Source of the DNA: Pipra filicauda | Lineage: Eukaryota; Chordata; Aves; Passeriformes; Pipridae | Assembly (NCBI RefSeq): GCF_003945595.2 | Contig: NW_024103696.1 | Span: forward strand, 1,922,001-1,986,000 | DNA length: 64,000 nt | Direction of reading: 5' to 3' | Shown: positions 24,935 through 36,835 of the stretch, in pieces | Layout of the letters: each line of letters starts with the position of its first letter | Position numbering within the stretch: the first letter of the stretch is position 1 | Program-made: the position numbers and the translations under genes | Notes under the pieces: generated by a model | What the model was told of the DNA's origin: nothing | What the model saw: the letters and a program-made list of their open reading frames with translations, nothing else | Database searches by the model: none

Positions 24935-27495
24935 GCATTTTGGCGGAGTAATCTGAAAGCAAGCATGCAAATTGGTATAAGAACATTTCTATAATCTTGG
25001 AAGAGTGATAATTTGGAAACTGGATGTTTCTGATTTAAAATTACATGAATTACCTGAGGCACAGTGTGTGCTTTCAGATGGCATACCTGCTTCATACAAA
25101 CACATGGAAGAAAACAGAAAACCAACAAAAAATAGGCTACATTTACAGGACAGAATACCTTTCCTCATATGAAAGACTCTGTGAACTGGTTGTATGGTGG
25201 ATTTATTATTTTGAAATACAAGGAAAAATTTTATAGCAGTCTCAAAGATTACTATAACATGTAGACAAAAAAAAAAAATTAATGGCATCCCTGGTATAGA
25301 CTGTGGGGAATAAAGTTGTATCTGTGCTTGATGTAAGCAGTTACATGGAACAGAGGCTTAATTGCCAGTCTATACTTTAAACATGTTAATGTCTAGAATC
25401 CACAGAATGCTCTACTTTGATAACAATCAAAAGTATTGCTCTGAAACAGCTCATCTCCTTGAAATCATTAAGCAACACGTCATTCTTTTCCTCTTTCTTT
25501 TCTCATTTGGGTGTTATTTAACATCTAAAAACATCATTGCAGCAGTATTTGAATCTTGTTCAGCATTCCATAACTAAAATTATTCAACCATAGAATTATT
25601 GGTACAATTCAGAACATTTGCAGCTGAATACAAGCTGCTGCTGACTACAAGCTGCTGCTGGCTCCACAATAGAAAACATGGTTGTCTGTTTTGTAACATC
25701 TCTGCATTCCAGGTAGGCAATTCTTCCTTAGAAAACATTGTTGCCATAAACTAGAAAAAGATTATTTTCCAGTATACATACATTTTAAGTACTAGTGCCA
25801 TCAGTTCTTTGGTATTGTATCCACTAGTAATTTACCTGTTCGTATTGAGACCATATAGACTGAGCTTTAGGGGTAGGTTATACATCCACATTAGTCACAG
25901 TTTGCTGGTAGTTGTTTTACAAGGTACAGATGCAGCACATGGATTTTGGCAAATCTAACATGCCCCATAAAAAACACTTTTCTTTAAATAAGTGCACCTA
26001 TTTAATTTGAGTACACTTGAAATATACGAATATGAATGATATTCAGACTCCTTAACCATACATTTATTTTGTAATTTAAAATTCTGTTTAGCAAGATAAA
26101 AAGAAATACCAATAACATCATATACATCAATACATCCACCTTACTGAAAGCATACCTGCTGTTGATTTTCCAATAAAAAACAAGGAATACGGTAGGATGA
26201 AAAGAAAATTGTTGAAAAGAAAAACACCTATGGAACCTTTTTGTCACTTTGCAAGGGAAAAAGCCCATGCTAATAAGAGAAATGGCAGAGAAATACAAGC
26301 ATTTTGAAATTACATATCACCAAATAGGACTGAAATATCACTCTTTTGTTGTAAATATACAATTTCTTTATGCCTTTCAAATTCATGCAGCTGAGAAAGA
26401 AAAGCATAAAAGAGAGCAGATAAGAACTTCTTGTAGTCTAACAATGAATGCAAACAAAACATTTAAAGAATACTATGCTTTTTTTTTTAAAGTCAGTGAG
26501 AAATGATCTTTGCATTGATTTTTTTGCTTCAATTCTACTGAATACTAATGTTTGATCTTCAGCAGAATTCTCTAAAAGTTCAGATCAAACTTAAAATTCA
26601 AAATATCAAATTAAATTTGATATTTATTTGAAAAGTCTATTTAACTTATGTTCTCTACTGTCATCAGTTTTCTTTTCACAAACGCGTACCTAAGTATAGC
26701 CAGAATTTTAAAACTATCACGAAATATTACAATGACACAGATTCTAGTGACAATGAAGAAATGAGGAATTGCTTTGTGTGTGTCTATACAGCAATTACCA
26801 TATAAGATTACAAAATGTAGGAGTTGGGTTACAGGAAGGATGCTGGATGAGGCATCCTGGGAAATGAAGTCCTGAAGTACTCCCACACATGGGCAGTGAG
26901 ATGCCCTTGGTGGTTGGTTAAGAGAATCATGTGTTACTTTGAACCCATGCATATATAAGGTGTTGTTTGATTTAAATAAGAGGAGCTGGCCAGGTCCCTG
27001 TGATTTATTTATGTATTACAATAATACGCAATAATAAAAGACATGCAATAATTCAATATCATACTAACTATTTAAAAAGCGAATGTATTGATATTACAGT
27101 TGTTAATAACAGGGTACTCTTCATTCTTAAACAACAGTATGCTATCATTAATGACAGTTTGGGGACCTTGCAATATACATAAAGATACTGATTTTCAGGT
27201 TGAACTAATGCTTTTTCTGATCAATCCATAATTCCAGAAATTCATTTTCAACTGACTGTCTATCATCTGGTAGGTTTTGTCTCTCTGTATAAAAGAAGGA
27301 CTAATATATGAATCAACTTGTATTTATTGTTGTACATATGCTCTTATTAATCCTGAGAAAAAAGTTATTCAGTATTCCTCCCATTTAAACAAGAAAATAC
27401 TGTTAACGTGCTTTTTACTACTTTTAGTCACCATTAAAATGGGTTTGTGTCACTTTTCTTTATACTTAATTAGTTTTGTTTAATTTCCTAGAGTC
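24935..27495. other. AT-rich non-coding stretch
   Basis: No gene seen. A 17-bp near-tandem repeat (TACAAGCTGCTGCTG) occurs at 25629-25662. The segment at about 26820-26990 is slightly GC-richer with a TATATAA (26953) and could be a decayed LTR, but I found no ends or duplication. Confidence 0.5.
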
Positions 27496-27932
27496 AACGA
27501 CAAAGGTATGTGTGCATCTGTCACATAAGAAGCTGAGACAGCAGGGATTTTTCAGCCTAGAAAAGAGAAGGCTCAAGTGGGATCTTGTCAATGTGTATGA
27601 ACACCTGCTTGGGAGAAAATGAAGATGAGGGAACCAGCTTCTTCTCATTTATAACCACTGACAGAACAAGAGGCAGTGGGCAAAAATTAAAACACAAACT
27701 TCATCTGAACAGAGGAAAACAGTTTTTTGTTCATTTTTTCTTTTTAGTCATGCTGTTATAGTGTTTAAACACTGGAACAGGTTGTCCAGACAAGTTGTGG
27801 AGGTCTCCATCTGTGGAGTTGTTAAAAAATCCAACTGGATATTCTGCTGCAGATGATCCTGCCTGAGCTGGAGGTTATACAAAATGACATCAAGAGGTCT
27901 TTGCCATCCTAAATGATTCTATGAAGTCAAAA
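27496..27932 (+). mobile_element. Degenerate CR1 3' fragment
   Basis: 'GAAGCTGAGACAGCAGGGAT', 'TTTCAGCCTAGAAAAGAGAA' and 'GGCTCAAGTGGGATCTTGTC' correspond to the [19 protein letters not shown] region. It then runs through a CACTGGAACAGGTTGTCCAG block to a 3' tail 'AATGATTCTATGAAG'. Diverged, with a T-rich insertion near 27720. Confidence 0.78.
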
Positions 27933-30099
27933 TAAGAAATGTAGGCACATTCTTTTGTGAGGAGTGCTGGTTTTCTTTGGAACAAAATCTGTATGTGAAT
28001 ACAAAAAGAAGCCACAGAAATCTAGTAAAACCAACATCTCAGTGCTTGGTGTGAACTGTGTAACATTTTTCTTACAGCTAAATATTCCCCAATGACTCTA
28101 AGTAGAATCTCTAAAAAGAAAGCCAAAAGACTACTTCTAAGAGAAATACGAAATCATCAAGAATTATTGAGATACTTTAAATTCACTTTTAACTATGTCA
28201 GTAAATTATTGCTCAAGTCTTAATGTCAGTGGGCCAGAAGCAGGGACAAAGAGACATGGTCTGACCATACCTAAGAATTGTCTTCATTTCACTTCATGTA
28301 CCAATGCAGAAAAAAACCAGAATCAACTCAGGATGTATTCATGTAGATATTCATATAAACCTATCCCAGCATCTTACCTCTATTTTGCAGGTAGACCTCG
28401 GCCTCTTAGTCTCAAAAAAGAACAGAGAATGAATTGTGAGATAGGAATTCGAAGATTGCTCATGGGATGATGAAATGTATGAAATATAACTGCAAATGAT
28501 ATTGCTTAAAAGCACTTCCTTCTGTGTGACTAGATATGACATATTATGCTCCAGACATTATTATATGCAATAATGAAGTACATGAGAGGGGCATGATGAT
28601 GGGTGGAACCTTCCCCCCTGGCCTTGGTCATGCTTAGGTTTATCTTTGTAAATTTTCTCATTATTTTGCATCCTTCACCTTGTCTGCCAGCTCAAGTCCC
28701 TCCAGCCCTAGGCACAAAAAGGGCTATGGTTTTTCAGGCAGTGATGGAGAGGGGGGAGGGTATCACCCCTTCCTCAGCAGGGTCACTCCGGGGCTGAAGC
28801 TGGAGCAGCATGGGCAGTAGTCACTGGCCCCAGCACAGGGATTTAAACCAGCAACACCCAGATCAGGCCTACGGTGAGGGTGAGCTCCTGCACTGCCACG
28901 ATAACACATAATTGGGCCATCCCCTGCTAAGAGCAATCAGCATATTTACTAGGCTACAGAAAAAAGAGATGAGAATTTAATCATGTTAAATGGCTACATG
29001 TGTCTACATACTACTAATCCTTGTTTTTCTCTCAACTAGATGATAATTCACAGCTATGTTCTCATAGAAAATAAACAATGCAATTGTCTGTAAATAAACT
29101 GTTGTTTCTCTCTTCCTTCACACTTAATTACAAACTTCTACTTGATAATTCAAAGCCAAAACTTATGTCCTTTCCCAACATCTGATTAGAGAGCAAAATA
29201 TGCTCTACCTTTCCTTTCCTTGCATACAGTCTAATAGCTCCTTACTTTCCAAATATTACACCACTTTAATTAAAGTCGTTTGTGCAAAATAAATCAGCAT
29301 TGCAAACAGTTTAGTTTTCCCTGACTGAATAAACCAAATCTGGCCACGAAACTGGAATAATAGAATTAAGTCACTTACTTGGAATGTTTTTGATAACAAT
29401 GACATGAATTAAAAAGATGTCTTTCATTGTAGATGTCTGTTGATGCAATATAAAAATTATTTTAATACAACCTGTTATTGCTTCAAATAGCAATTTATTG
29501 CAGTTTATTGTTGATTTGGTTTGCATATAAAAATTTATAAAGTGTGTTTGATTAATCTAAGACCTAGTGAAAGCATGTAGAAATTTATACAGATGACTAA
29601 AAGACATGTAAAAGAAAAAGATTTAAAACCAGAGTTTTCAAATCAGTACACCGCAAAGCCAAAAAAAATGTGCTGAATAGTTTATATACTGGGGAATGTC
29701 ATAAGAAAAAAAGTTATAGAGGAAGGAATGGAATAGTAGCATGACATGATATAAAAGCTAGAGCTGTTTAAAGGCTTGAGAATGGTTTAAAGCTTAACTG
29801 AAAAATATATTTTCTGTCTTCATCAAAATTTTGACAGGTAGGAAATTCCCATTTAGACAGAACTTCCCTTTCTACTTGGGTGGACTAAAAGATGTCTGCA
29901 GAAAGATCAGCTGTAGGCCATTCAAACAAAATAATATTTGGAACAACTTTATAGCTCATAAGCAAAATTGGACATGCTTAGATTTAAAACAAATGCTTTC
30001 ATTTATATTTATTTTTGCCTTCATACATCTGCAGAGATAGTCCCAGCATAGATTTCTCATTTCTAGTTTTTACGTATTAGACAATTAGACATAAGCAAG
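27933..30099. other. Non-coding stretch with a GC-richer islet at 28590-28935
   Basis: Mostly AT-rich DNA. The islet at about 28590-28935 is markedly GC-richer, with C-runs and a GAGAGGGGGGAGGG tract. It looks like an insertion remnant (LTR or CR1 5' region are possible), but I recognise no family and see no target duplication. Frames over it (up to 91 codons) have no known domain. Confidence 0.45.
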
Positions 30100-30795
30100 C
30101 CTGTAAGTCCAAATGGGATGTATCGAAGGGTACCAGAAGAGCTAGCTGATGTTGCTGAGGGGTAAACCTTACAATTTTCAAAGGGTAATGGAAATTTGGA
30201 AAGTTTTCTGATGACTGGAAAAAGGCAAACATCACATCCTTCTTCTAGAAGAAGGATTCAGGTAAAGGTCTCACCTCACTTGTTATGGGGAAAATCCTAT
30301 CAGAAGCTATTTCTAAGCACATGATAGACCATAAGGCAACTGGAAGCAGCTAGCATGCATGTACCGAGTGTAACTCATGCCTGCTCAACCTAACTGCTTT
30401 CTGGGACAAAGTGATTGTTGTTGAATGCAGTGGATGCTGCACACTCTAACATTAGGAAGGTCTTTAACACAGTCCATCATGGTTTCCTTAGCACTGAAAT
30501 TTTGAGATATGGGGTAGACATGTAGACAGAAGGGTGCATAGAAAAATGACTGGACTGCTGGAATCGAAGACTGGTGGTTAGTGCTGGAAAGTGCGGATAC
30601 TGGATAGCAGCTAGTGGTGTCTTTCATAAATCAGTACTGGAACAAATGCATCTTAATGTCTTTATAACAGCCTAGATGATGGGACAGCATGTGCTCTCAG
30701 CAAATTTACAAACAATCTCAAAGAGGGAAGAGCACTCAGAGGGCACAACTGTTATTGGGAGGGACCTGGATAGGTGGGAGAAATGGGTTAACAGG
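30100..30795 (+). mobile_element. Old CR1, RT part, first half (split by LTR-like insertion)
   Basis: Decayed RT domain: 'CCAAATGGGATGTATCGAAG' (counterpart of the [10 protein letters not shown] codons), 'GATGACTGGAAAAAGGCAAA' ([10 protein letters not shown]), 'AGGAAGGTCTTTAACACAGT' (SKAFDTV) and 'CTCAGCAAATTTACAAACAA' (SKFADD region). It breaks at 'GGGTTAACAGG' and resumes at 31363 with 'AACAGGAACCTCAGGAAG'. Confidence 0.82.
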
Positions 30796-31362
30796 TGATG
30801 CCTTAGGATTCTCAAGATTTTGTAACATATAGATTTTTAATATAGCTGTATAATTTCTAACGCTTTAGAACAGCAGTTTACTAAAACTCTTTTCTAATGC
30901 TTCATATCAAATTCCTGAAATTCTTCCAGTTTTGTTTAATATTCTCTTCAAAGAAAAGACCTTGGCGAGTACATCTTGCCTGGGACATCTACCTAGAAAG
31001 ATATCATTGTAGACAAAGCAACCTAGAAGGCCTGGAGACCTTGGAGAAACTCCAAAGAAGGAATGCGACTTGAGGGAGATGATGGTGATGCAGAAAGGGG
31101 TCTTGAGACCTCTGACTCAGTTCCGGGAAGGCATGTCGAGGAGTGGACCTGAGGGAGGTTCTGGGGGGCAGGCAAATTTTGGGTTGGAAATATCCATTAG
31201 ATATGATAATTAATTAGAGCTATAAAATTGTAGAAGCCCAATGCTGTATTGTACACTATTGTACACTTCTGTGTATAGTGTGCCTTAAAGCGCTTTAATT
31301 AAAGACTACTCTCCACTTTATCTATATTAATATAGAAATTTTTTTTCTTCCATTTTAGGCAA
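30796..31362 (+). mobile_element. LTR-like insertion inside CR1, duplication AACAGG
   Basis: A 567-bp unit begins TGATGCCTTAGG, ends TTTTAGGCAA and is flanked by AACAGG at 30790-30795 and 31363-31368. The related CR1 at 24.2 kb reads 'ACTGACAGAAACCTCAGG' across the matching site, so removing the unit and one AACAGG restores CR1 continuity. A TG start, near-CA end, 6-bp duplication and an ATTAAA near 31300 fit a solo LTR of an ERVK-like element. No coding capacity seen. Orientation is a guess from the ATTAAA. Confidence 0.7.
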
Positions 31363-32112
31363 AACAGGAACCTCAGGAAGTTCAGTAAAAGTGAATGCAA
31401 AAGTCTGCACCTGGAGAGGAATAAACCCAAGTAATAGTGCGTGGTGGGTGTTGACCAGCTGGAAAGCAGCTTTGCAAAAGCTGGTAGACTCTAAGAAGAT
31501 GATGAGCCAGCAGTGCATCCTTGCAACAAAGGCCAATTGCCTTTTGGGCTGCACGAACAGGACTGTAGTCAGCAGACTGAGAGAAGTGATCCTTGTCCTC
31601 AGTTCAACACTGGTGAGACCACAACAGCAGGGTTGTGTTTTCACAGAACCTGGGCTACCCCTTACAAAAAGACATGGACATCCTGGTGGTAGTCCAGCAC
31701 AGAGCACCATGACTGTCATGGGGTTGGTGCACATGACAGACAAGGGGAAGCTGAGCAAACTGGGTTGATTGAGCATGGAGAAAAGAAGGCTCAGGAAGAC
31801 CTCATTGCAGCTCCCTGATCTGAGGATACAAAGTATGTGGAGCAATCTTATGGGGATGCCCTGTGATATAGTGAGAGGCAAAGGATATTAGTTAGAAAAT
31901 GGGAAATTCTGATTGGATATGGTGTTTTGTTTTCGCTGCGTGCGTGGCCAAATCTTGGTGCAAGTTGCCCAGAGAGGAGTGGAGGGAGTGTTGAGCCCTG
32001 GAGGTATTCAAGCCTTGTGGCCACAGCCTGACCTAATTAGTCCTGCTTTGAGCAGGATATTAGACTAAATAACAAGAAGTCCCTTCTGGCCTGAATATTT
32101 TTCAATTATGTG
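31363..32112 (+). mobile_element. Old CR1, second half, to 3' end
   Basis: Continues the CR1 of 30.1 kb. 'AACCTCAGGAAGTTCAGTAA', 'ATGATGAGCCAGCAGTGCAT', 'GTTCAACACTGGTGAGACC' and 'GACAGACAAGGGGAAGCTGA' match the 24.1-kb copy block by block. It ends with 'TTAGTCCTGCTTTGAGCAGG' and a worn tail (ATTATGTGATTCC). The long frames on both strands here are CR1 by-products. Confidence 0.85.
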
Positions 32113-35100
32113 ATTCCACTATATTCCTTTATTGCTTGTTGAAAATGGTAGTTGTTTCATTATTTTGATTGAAATATTCTCAGTGGCAAAGAAATTCAAG
32201 TCTATTTCCCCAACTAGCCTATCCGGACTTCATTAATTTTAACAGCTCTGGACAGTGACAGCAGATTCTCTTTAGATAGTAAGTAAGTCTAACTTTAGGC
32301 AGAAATTCAGTACTATAAAGTATGGGCTAGAAAACACATAACAACGGTTGCTGAATTTTCATTTAAGGTTAACTAAATGTAGTGAGTAAGTAGCACTGAA
32401 GCAAAATCCAGAACTTTACCATCTTAGTGACAATGATATCTTACTAGGTTGCAGAATCAGACTTTTGTGAATTTTTTTCTTGCCTCATAATTATTTCTTT
32501 CATTTTCTAATGCAAATCTAGGATGAAGGCTGGAGAGAGAAGAAAAAAATGAGGGAGTTTTTTAAGTCTGGTAACTAAGGAATTTTCCAGCTAACTGGGC
32601 AATATGAGCATCAACTCTTATAGACAGAGGACCTTGATTTCCCAAGGTCTAGAGAAAAAATGTGCAAAATACTTATTCTCACTGTATTTTTTTTTTCCTG
32701 TCCAGACAAGAGCCTACAATTAAAATGATAAAACCAAAACATACAGGAAGACAAAACAAAAAGTTTATTTGAAATCTCTCTGTCAATTGTTTTTGGAAGT
32801 TTGGAAAATGTGTGAATAAAAGGCCTTGCAAATGTGAGACAGATGGACTGAATGCTCTGTCATTTTAGCAAAATCCTTGCTCTTAATAATTCATGTATCT
32901 TGATTTCACTGCCAGTATTTAAAGCTGAAATAGAGGCCGGAAAACATTAAAGCTTGAGTTTTCAAAGCATGAGATGTATATATTTAATGAGGCTCATACC
33001 AAATTATATAGGATATTTTATAATCAGCATGAAATGAAGTTAAAAACAAAAATATCTTACTCCTCTGTGAATTAATATCCTGTTTTTACTCATCAATAAT
33101 TCATTTAGTTCTTGTGGCTACTACACAGTGTGAGCTCTGTGTCCTAGATCTGAACAAAGTAGAATTTCTGCCCCAATTTTGACAAAGAATTATATAATTT
33201 CTAGATCAAAAGATCTTTAGGCATATATAGGAACTATAGCTGGAAGGACTTCCATTTAATTTTTTAATTTTATATTTCTTTGCTTTGTTTTACAATTCTC
33301 TGCTGTCTGGACGTGTGTTGCATTCTGAAACTTTGGTTTTAACTGTAGCACTGTGAGGAAGTGTTGCAATAATACCTGTGGAAACACATATCTTGTAAGT
33401 CGGAGGAAACATACCATTATTTCAGGCAGTTTGCATTCTGATTGCATTCCTTCTGTTCATGGAATTAGATGGCTAAGAGTGTCAGCTGCCCGGACCTTAG
33501 GGGAGGAGAATCAAAACTGAGGCCCCTGCATGACTTTGCAACTCATAGCAAAAGAAGTGAGCAAGATTATACACAATGTCTTCTGAACACTGATAGCCCA
33601 TCAGAGCATAACTTTCAAGCAGCAAAGTACTAATCTGTTGGTTGACAGGGTAACACAGGCACAGAAGTTAGTGCTGAATGTAATTGCAGCTAGGTGAGTT
33701 AACAGGCCATATGCTCCTAGAAATCAGGGAGTAAACTTGAAGGGAAATCTAATGTTTATTCTCCTTCTCAGTAAGTTAGCAGCTTTCAGGTATAATGTAT
33801 ATCATTGGAAGGACCTTATCTTTTAAACTGTTTGTCAGAAAATTTAATCTAGATTCATTCCACTTAGCTTCTGGTACCTTCCCAAGGAGTCTAACCTAGG
33901 CACAAAAATGGCATAAGCTATTTCTGTACTTAAAAGAATGACACCTCAAGAGAGAAATTCAAATGAGATAAGATCTGAATCATTCTGTGGAGAGCCTACT
34001 TCTCTCCAATAAGTATAGAGGGAACTTCGAGTAGCTACACTCCTAACACAAATATCCCAGTTTGAAAACTAAAGTGAGATTGAATAAATCCAAATTGTGT
34101 GCAGTTTTAAGCAATTGCTGGCTTAAAACCCTACAGATCCATGGCAAGTTAATTGGGAAGGTACTAACAGGATTGCATGAAAGCATAAGCACTGTGTTGC
34201 CTGTTTAGTCCTGTCTTTCTGGTGCTACTCAGGAAAATAAGAATTTCATCTTTCCCTTGCAAAAACCCTAAAAGTATAAATCTATCCACAACTCAGCTTT
34301 CTGAAAAGAAAATAAATTGACAATGTGGTCTAACAAGTAATAAAGCAATGGTTCCCTAATAAAGCAATTTTTCCCTGAGTAAAAATCTCTCTCACAAGGA
34401 TATAAACTGTGGTAAGGCAATTTTTTAAACACTTCTACAGACTAGAAGATGTGAATATCAAAAAACAAAAGATCTCACATTGACTGGTTGTATCGATTGA
34501 TTTATCAGCACTGCTAAGGCTGCTCTAAACATCAGAGGTACCGAACTCCTATTTTACCTGTCTGAAAGCAAGCCACTGGAGAGTGATTCAACTAATTCTG
34601 AAGTAATCTCCTGGTCCAACCTTTCCTCAATGAACCACAGTTTTTTCCAGACATATTTTGCTGTGCACAAAGAGACTCTGAGAACAAGATGTACACTCTC
34701 TTGAGCACCCACAAAGCATTTACTGTCTGATTGATACAGCTGAGAACTAGGACTTGCAAGATACTGGGCTAAGCATTAATATTCTCCCTATTCTAGCCTA
34801 GTGCTCACTTGGGTCTTATCAGTCATCCAAGAAAGAGTTGGCTTCCATCGCTTTTTGGAATATCATAACCCTTGATATTGCCAAGTTGAGATCTCCCATC
34901 TCCCTGCTCTTTTTTACCTCAGATTTTTATGCATTGTGTTAATGTTTCTTTTCTAGATCCCTGGGTTGCTATTACCATCTCAACACTTCTGTTACAGTGT
35001 TTTCAGTCTACTTATCTTGCCTGGCTTTACCTTCTGTAGTCTGTCAGCTGCAATGTTTGTGATAAAACTGGGTGAATGTTGTACAGCCATTCTACAAAGA

Positions 35101-35475
35101 GCTGAGCTTTGAGTTACAGGTGGTTCAAGCCCTGGCCATTGGTCACTTGAAGGCTTGATTCAGAAACCTAAATTTAGCCTCTAACCACCATTAAAGGTGG
35201 TTTAACTAGGATATAGTTATCATTACAGAGCAATATCATCTCTGTGAGATTTGTAGATTTGTGCTGTTCTCCTGTCTGGCAAATGTCTTTTTATATGGGT
35301 TCACTGCCTTTCTAAACTTTGATGGGAAGTAATGAAAAGCTCTCTTGCTTGGCTGCTCTGAAAGTGTTCTTGCCCCAGTCTGTTTGAAAGCAGCTAATTC
35401 TACTCTTTGTTCACCAAGGAAGTCCTTTGGTACAAGACATTTTAGGTTGAGGAATACCTAAGCTGCAGATTCAGA
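32113..35475. other. Non-coding stretch (3.4 kb)
   Basis: No gene or known repeat recognised. A perfect 7-bp stem (AACCACC/GGTGGTT, 6-base loop) lies at about 35183-35202. The segment at 34500-35470 is a little less AT-rich but has no open frame of note. Confidence 0.5.
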
Positions 35476-36087
35476 TATCCTGTGATGGTTTTGACTGGGG
35501 CAGAGTTAATTTTCTTGCTAGTATGGGGCCGTGTTTTGGATTTGTGCTAAACAGAGTGATGATAATAAAGAGATGTTTTTGGTATTGCTGAGCAGTGCTT
35601 ACACAGAACCTTTTCTGCTTAGAGGCCTTACACAGGCTTTTCATAGTGTCCTACTGATGAGGAATTTGGGGTTATATGAGAGGCTGGGAGGAGATACAGT
35701 CGGGGCAGCTGACCCCAACTGACCAAAGGGACATTCCATACTATATGACATCATGCTCAGCATATGAAGTGGGAGAAAACAGGAGGAAGAGGGGGACATT
35801 TGGAGTGAAGACGTATGTTTTCCCATGTAACCTTTCATGCATGATGGGGTCCTGCTTTCCTGGAGATGGCTGAACCTGCCTGCCCATGGGAAGCAGTAAA
35901 TTTCTTCGTTTGTTTGCTTGTGTGCATGGCTTTTGTTTTCCCTATTACACTCTTTTCATCTCAACTCATGAGTTTTCTAGCTTTTACCCTTCCAATTCCA
36001 ACTGTCTCTCTGATCCTGCTGGTGGAGGGGTGAGAAAACTGCTGCATGGTACTTGCTTGTTCACTGGGGTTAAATCATAACATATCC
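35476..36087 (+). mobile_element. Solo ERVL-type LTR (35481-36082), duplication TATCC
   Basis: A 602-bp LTR starts TGTGATGGTTTTGACTGGGG and ends GGGGTTAAATCATAACA, wording typical of the common avian ERVL-class LTRs. TATCC at 35476-35480 and 36083-36087 is the 5-bp target duplication expected for that class. Only one LTR remains and no internal provirus sequence follows, so it is a recombined solo LTR. Three 63-65-codon frames within it are chance. The usual ATTAAA near the 3' third appears as ATTACA (about 35943). Family assignment is from memory of the consensus. Confidence 0.9.
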
Positions 36088-36294
36088 TCAGGTGTGCTGT
36101 AACACAAAGGAGTCATACATCCACATCCTTCCTTAATTGCCAAACTCTGTTTGTATTACTGACTGTCAAACAGAAAGCATTTCTTTTTTGTAGGGAAAAT
36201 GACCATAATCAGTCCTTATGCTTCTCGACAAGAAAATCAAGTAAATGGAGATTTTTAACAGGTCAAATTTGAACTCAGATGTCCTAATCACAGA

Positions 36295-36835
36295 CATTAT
36301 GTGAGACACCACCCAGAGTACTGTGTCCAGGTAGGGAGTCCTCAGCATAAGACATGAACCTGTCAGAGTGGCTCCAGAGGAGGGCCGACAAAATTGTATT
36401 GGGTCTGGAGCACCTCCCCTACAAAGACAGTCTGAGACAGCTGGGATTGTTCAGTCTGGAGAAGAGAAGGCTCTAGGGAGACTTTATTGCAGCCTTCCAG
36501 TACTCAGAGAGGGCTTAAAAAAAGAGAGTGAGTGACTTGTTACATAGACAGACAGTGACAGAACAAAGGAGTATGGTTTTAGATTGAAAGAGTAGAGATT
36601 TAGATTAGATGTTAGGAAGAATTTCTTTACTCAGGGGGAAGTGAGGCACTAGAACAATTTGCTGAGAGTTGGGGATGCCCCATTCCTGGAAGTGTTTGAG
36701 GGCAAATTGGATGGGGCCCTGAGCAACCTGGTCTTGTGAAAGGTGTCCCTGCCTGTGGTAGGGGGTGGGGAGGGTTAGAATAGATGATCATTAAGGTCCC
36801 TTCTTACCCAAACTGTTCTGTAATTCTATGATTAT
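36295..36835 (+). mobile_element. CR1 3' fragment (~0.54 kb)
   Basis: 'AGAGTGGCTCCAGAGGAGGG', 'GGTCTGGAGCACCTCCCCTA' and 'TTCAGTCTGGAGAAGAGAAG' are the post-RT region. 'GATGTTAGGAAGAATTTCTT' and 'GAAAGGTGTCCCTGCCTGTG' lead to a tail AATTCTATGATTATG. Codon blocks are still readable but the frame is broken, including a TAG after the LEKRR codons. Confidence 0.9.

Noticed and set aside
23466..36082. The 23.5-kb and 35.5-kb LTRs as the two ends of one provirus
   Set aside because: They are in opposite orientation, and the interval holds CR1 copies and unique DNA, not retroviral genes; the 35.5-kb LTR has its own duplication on both sides.
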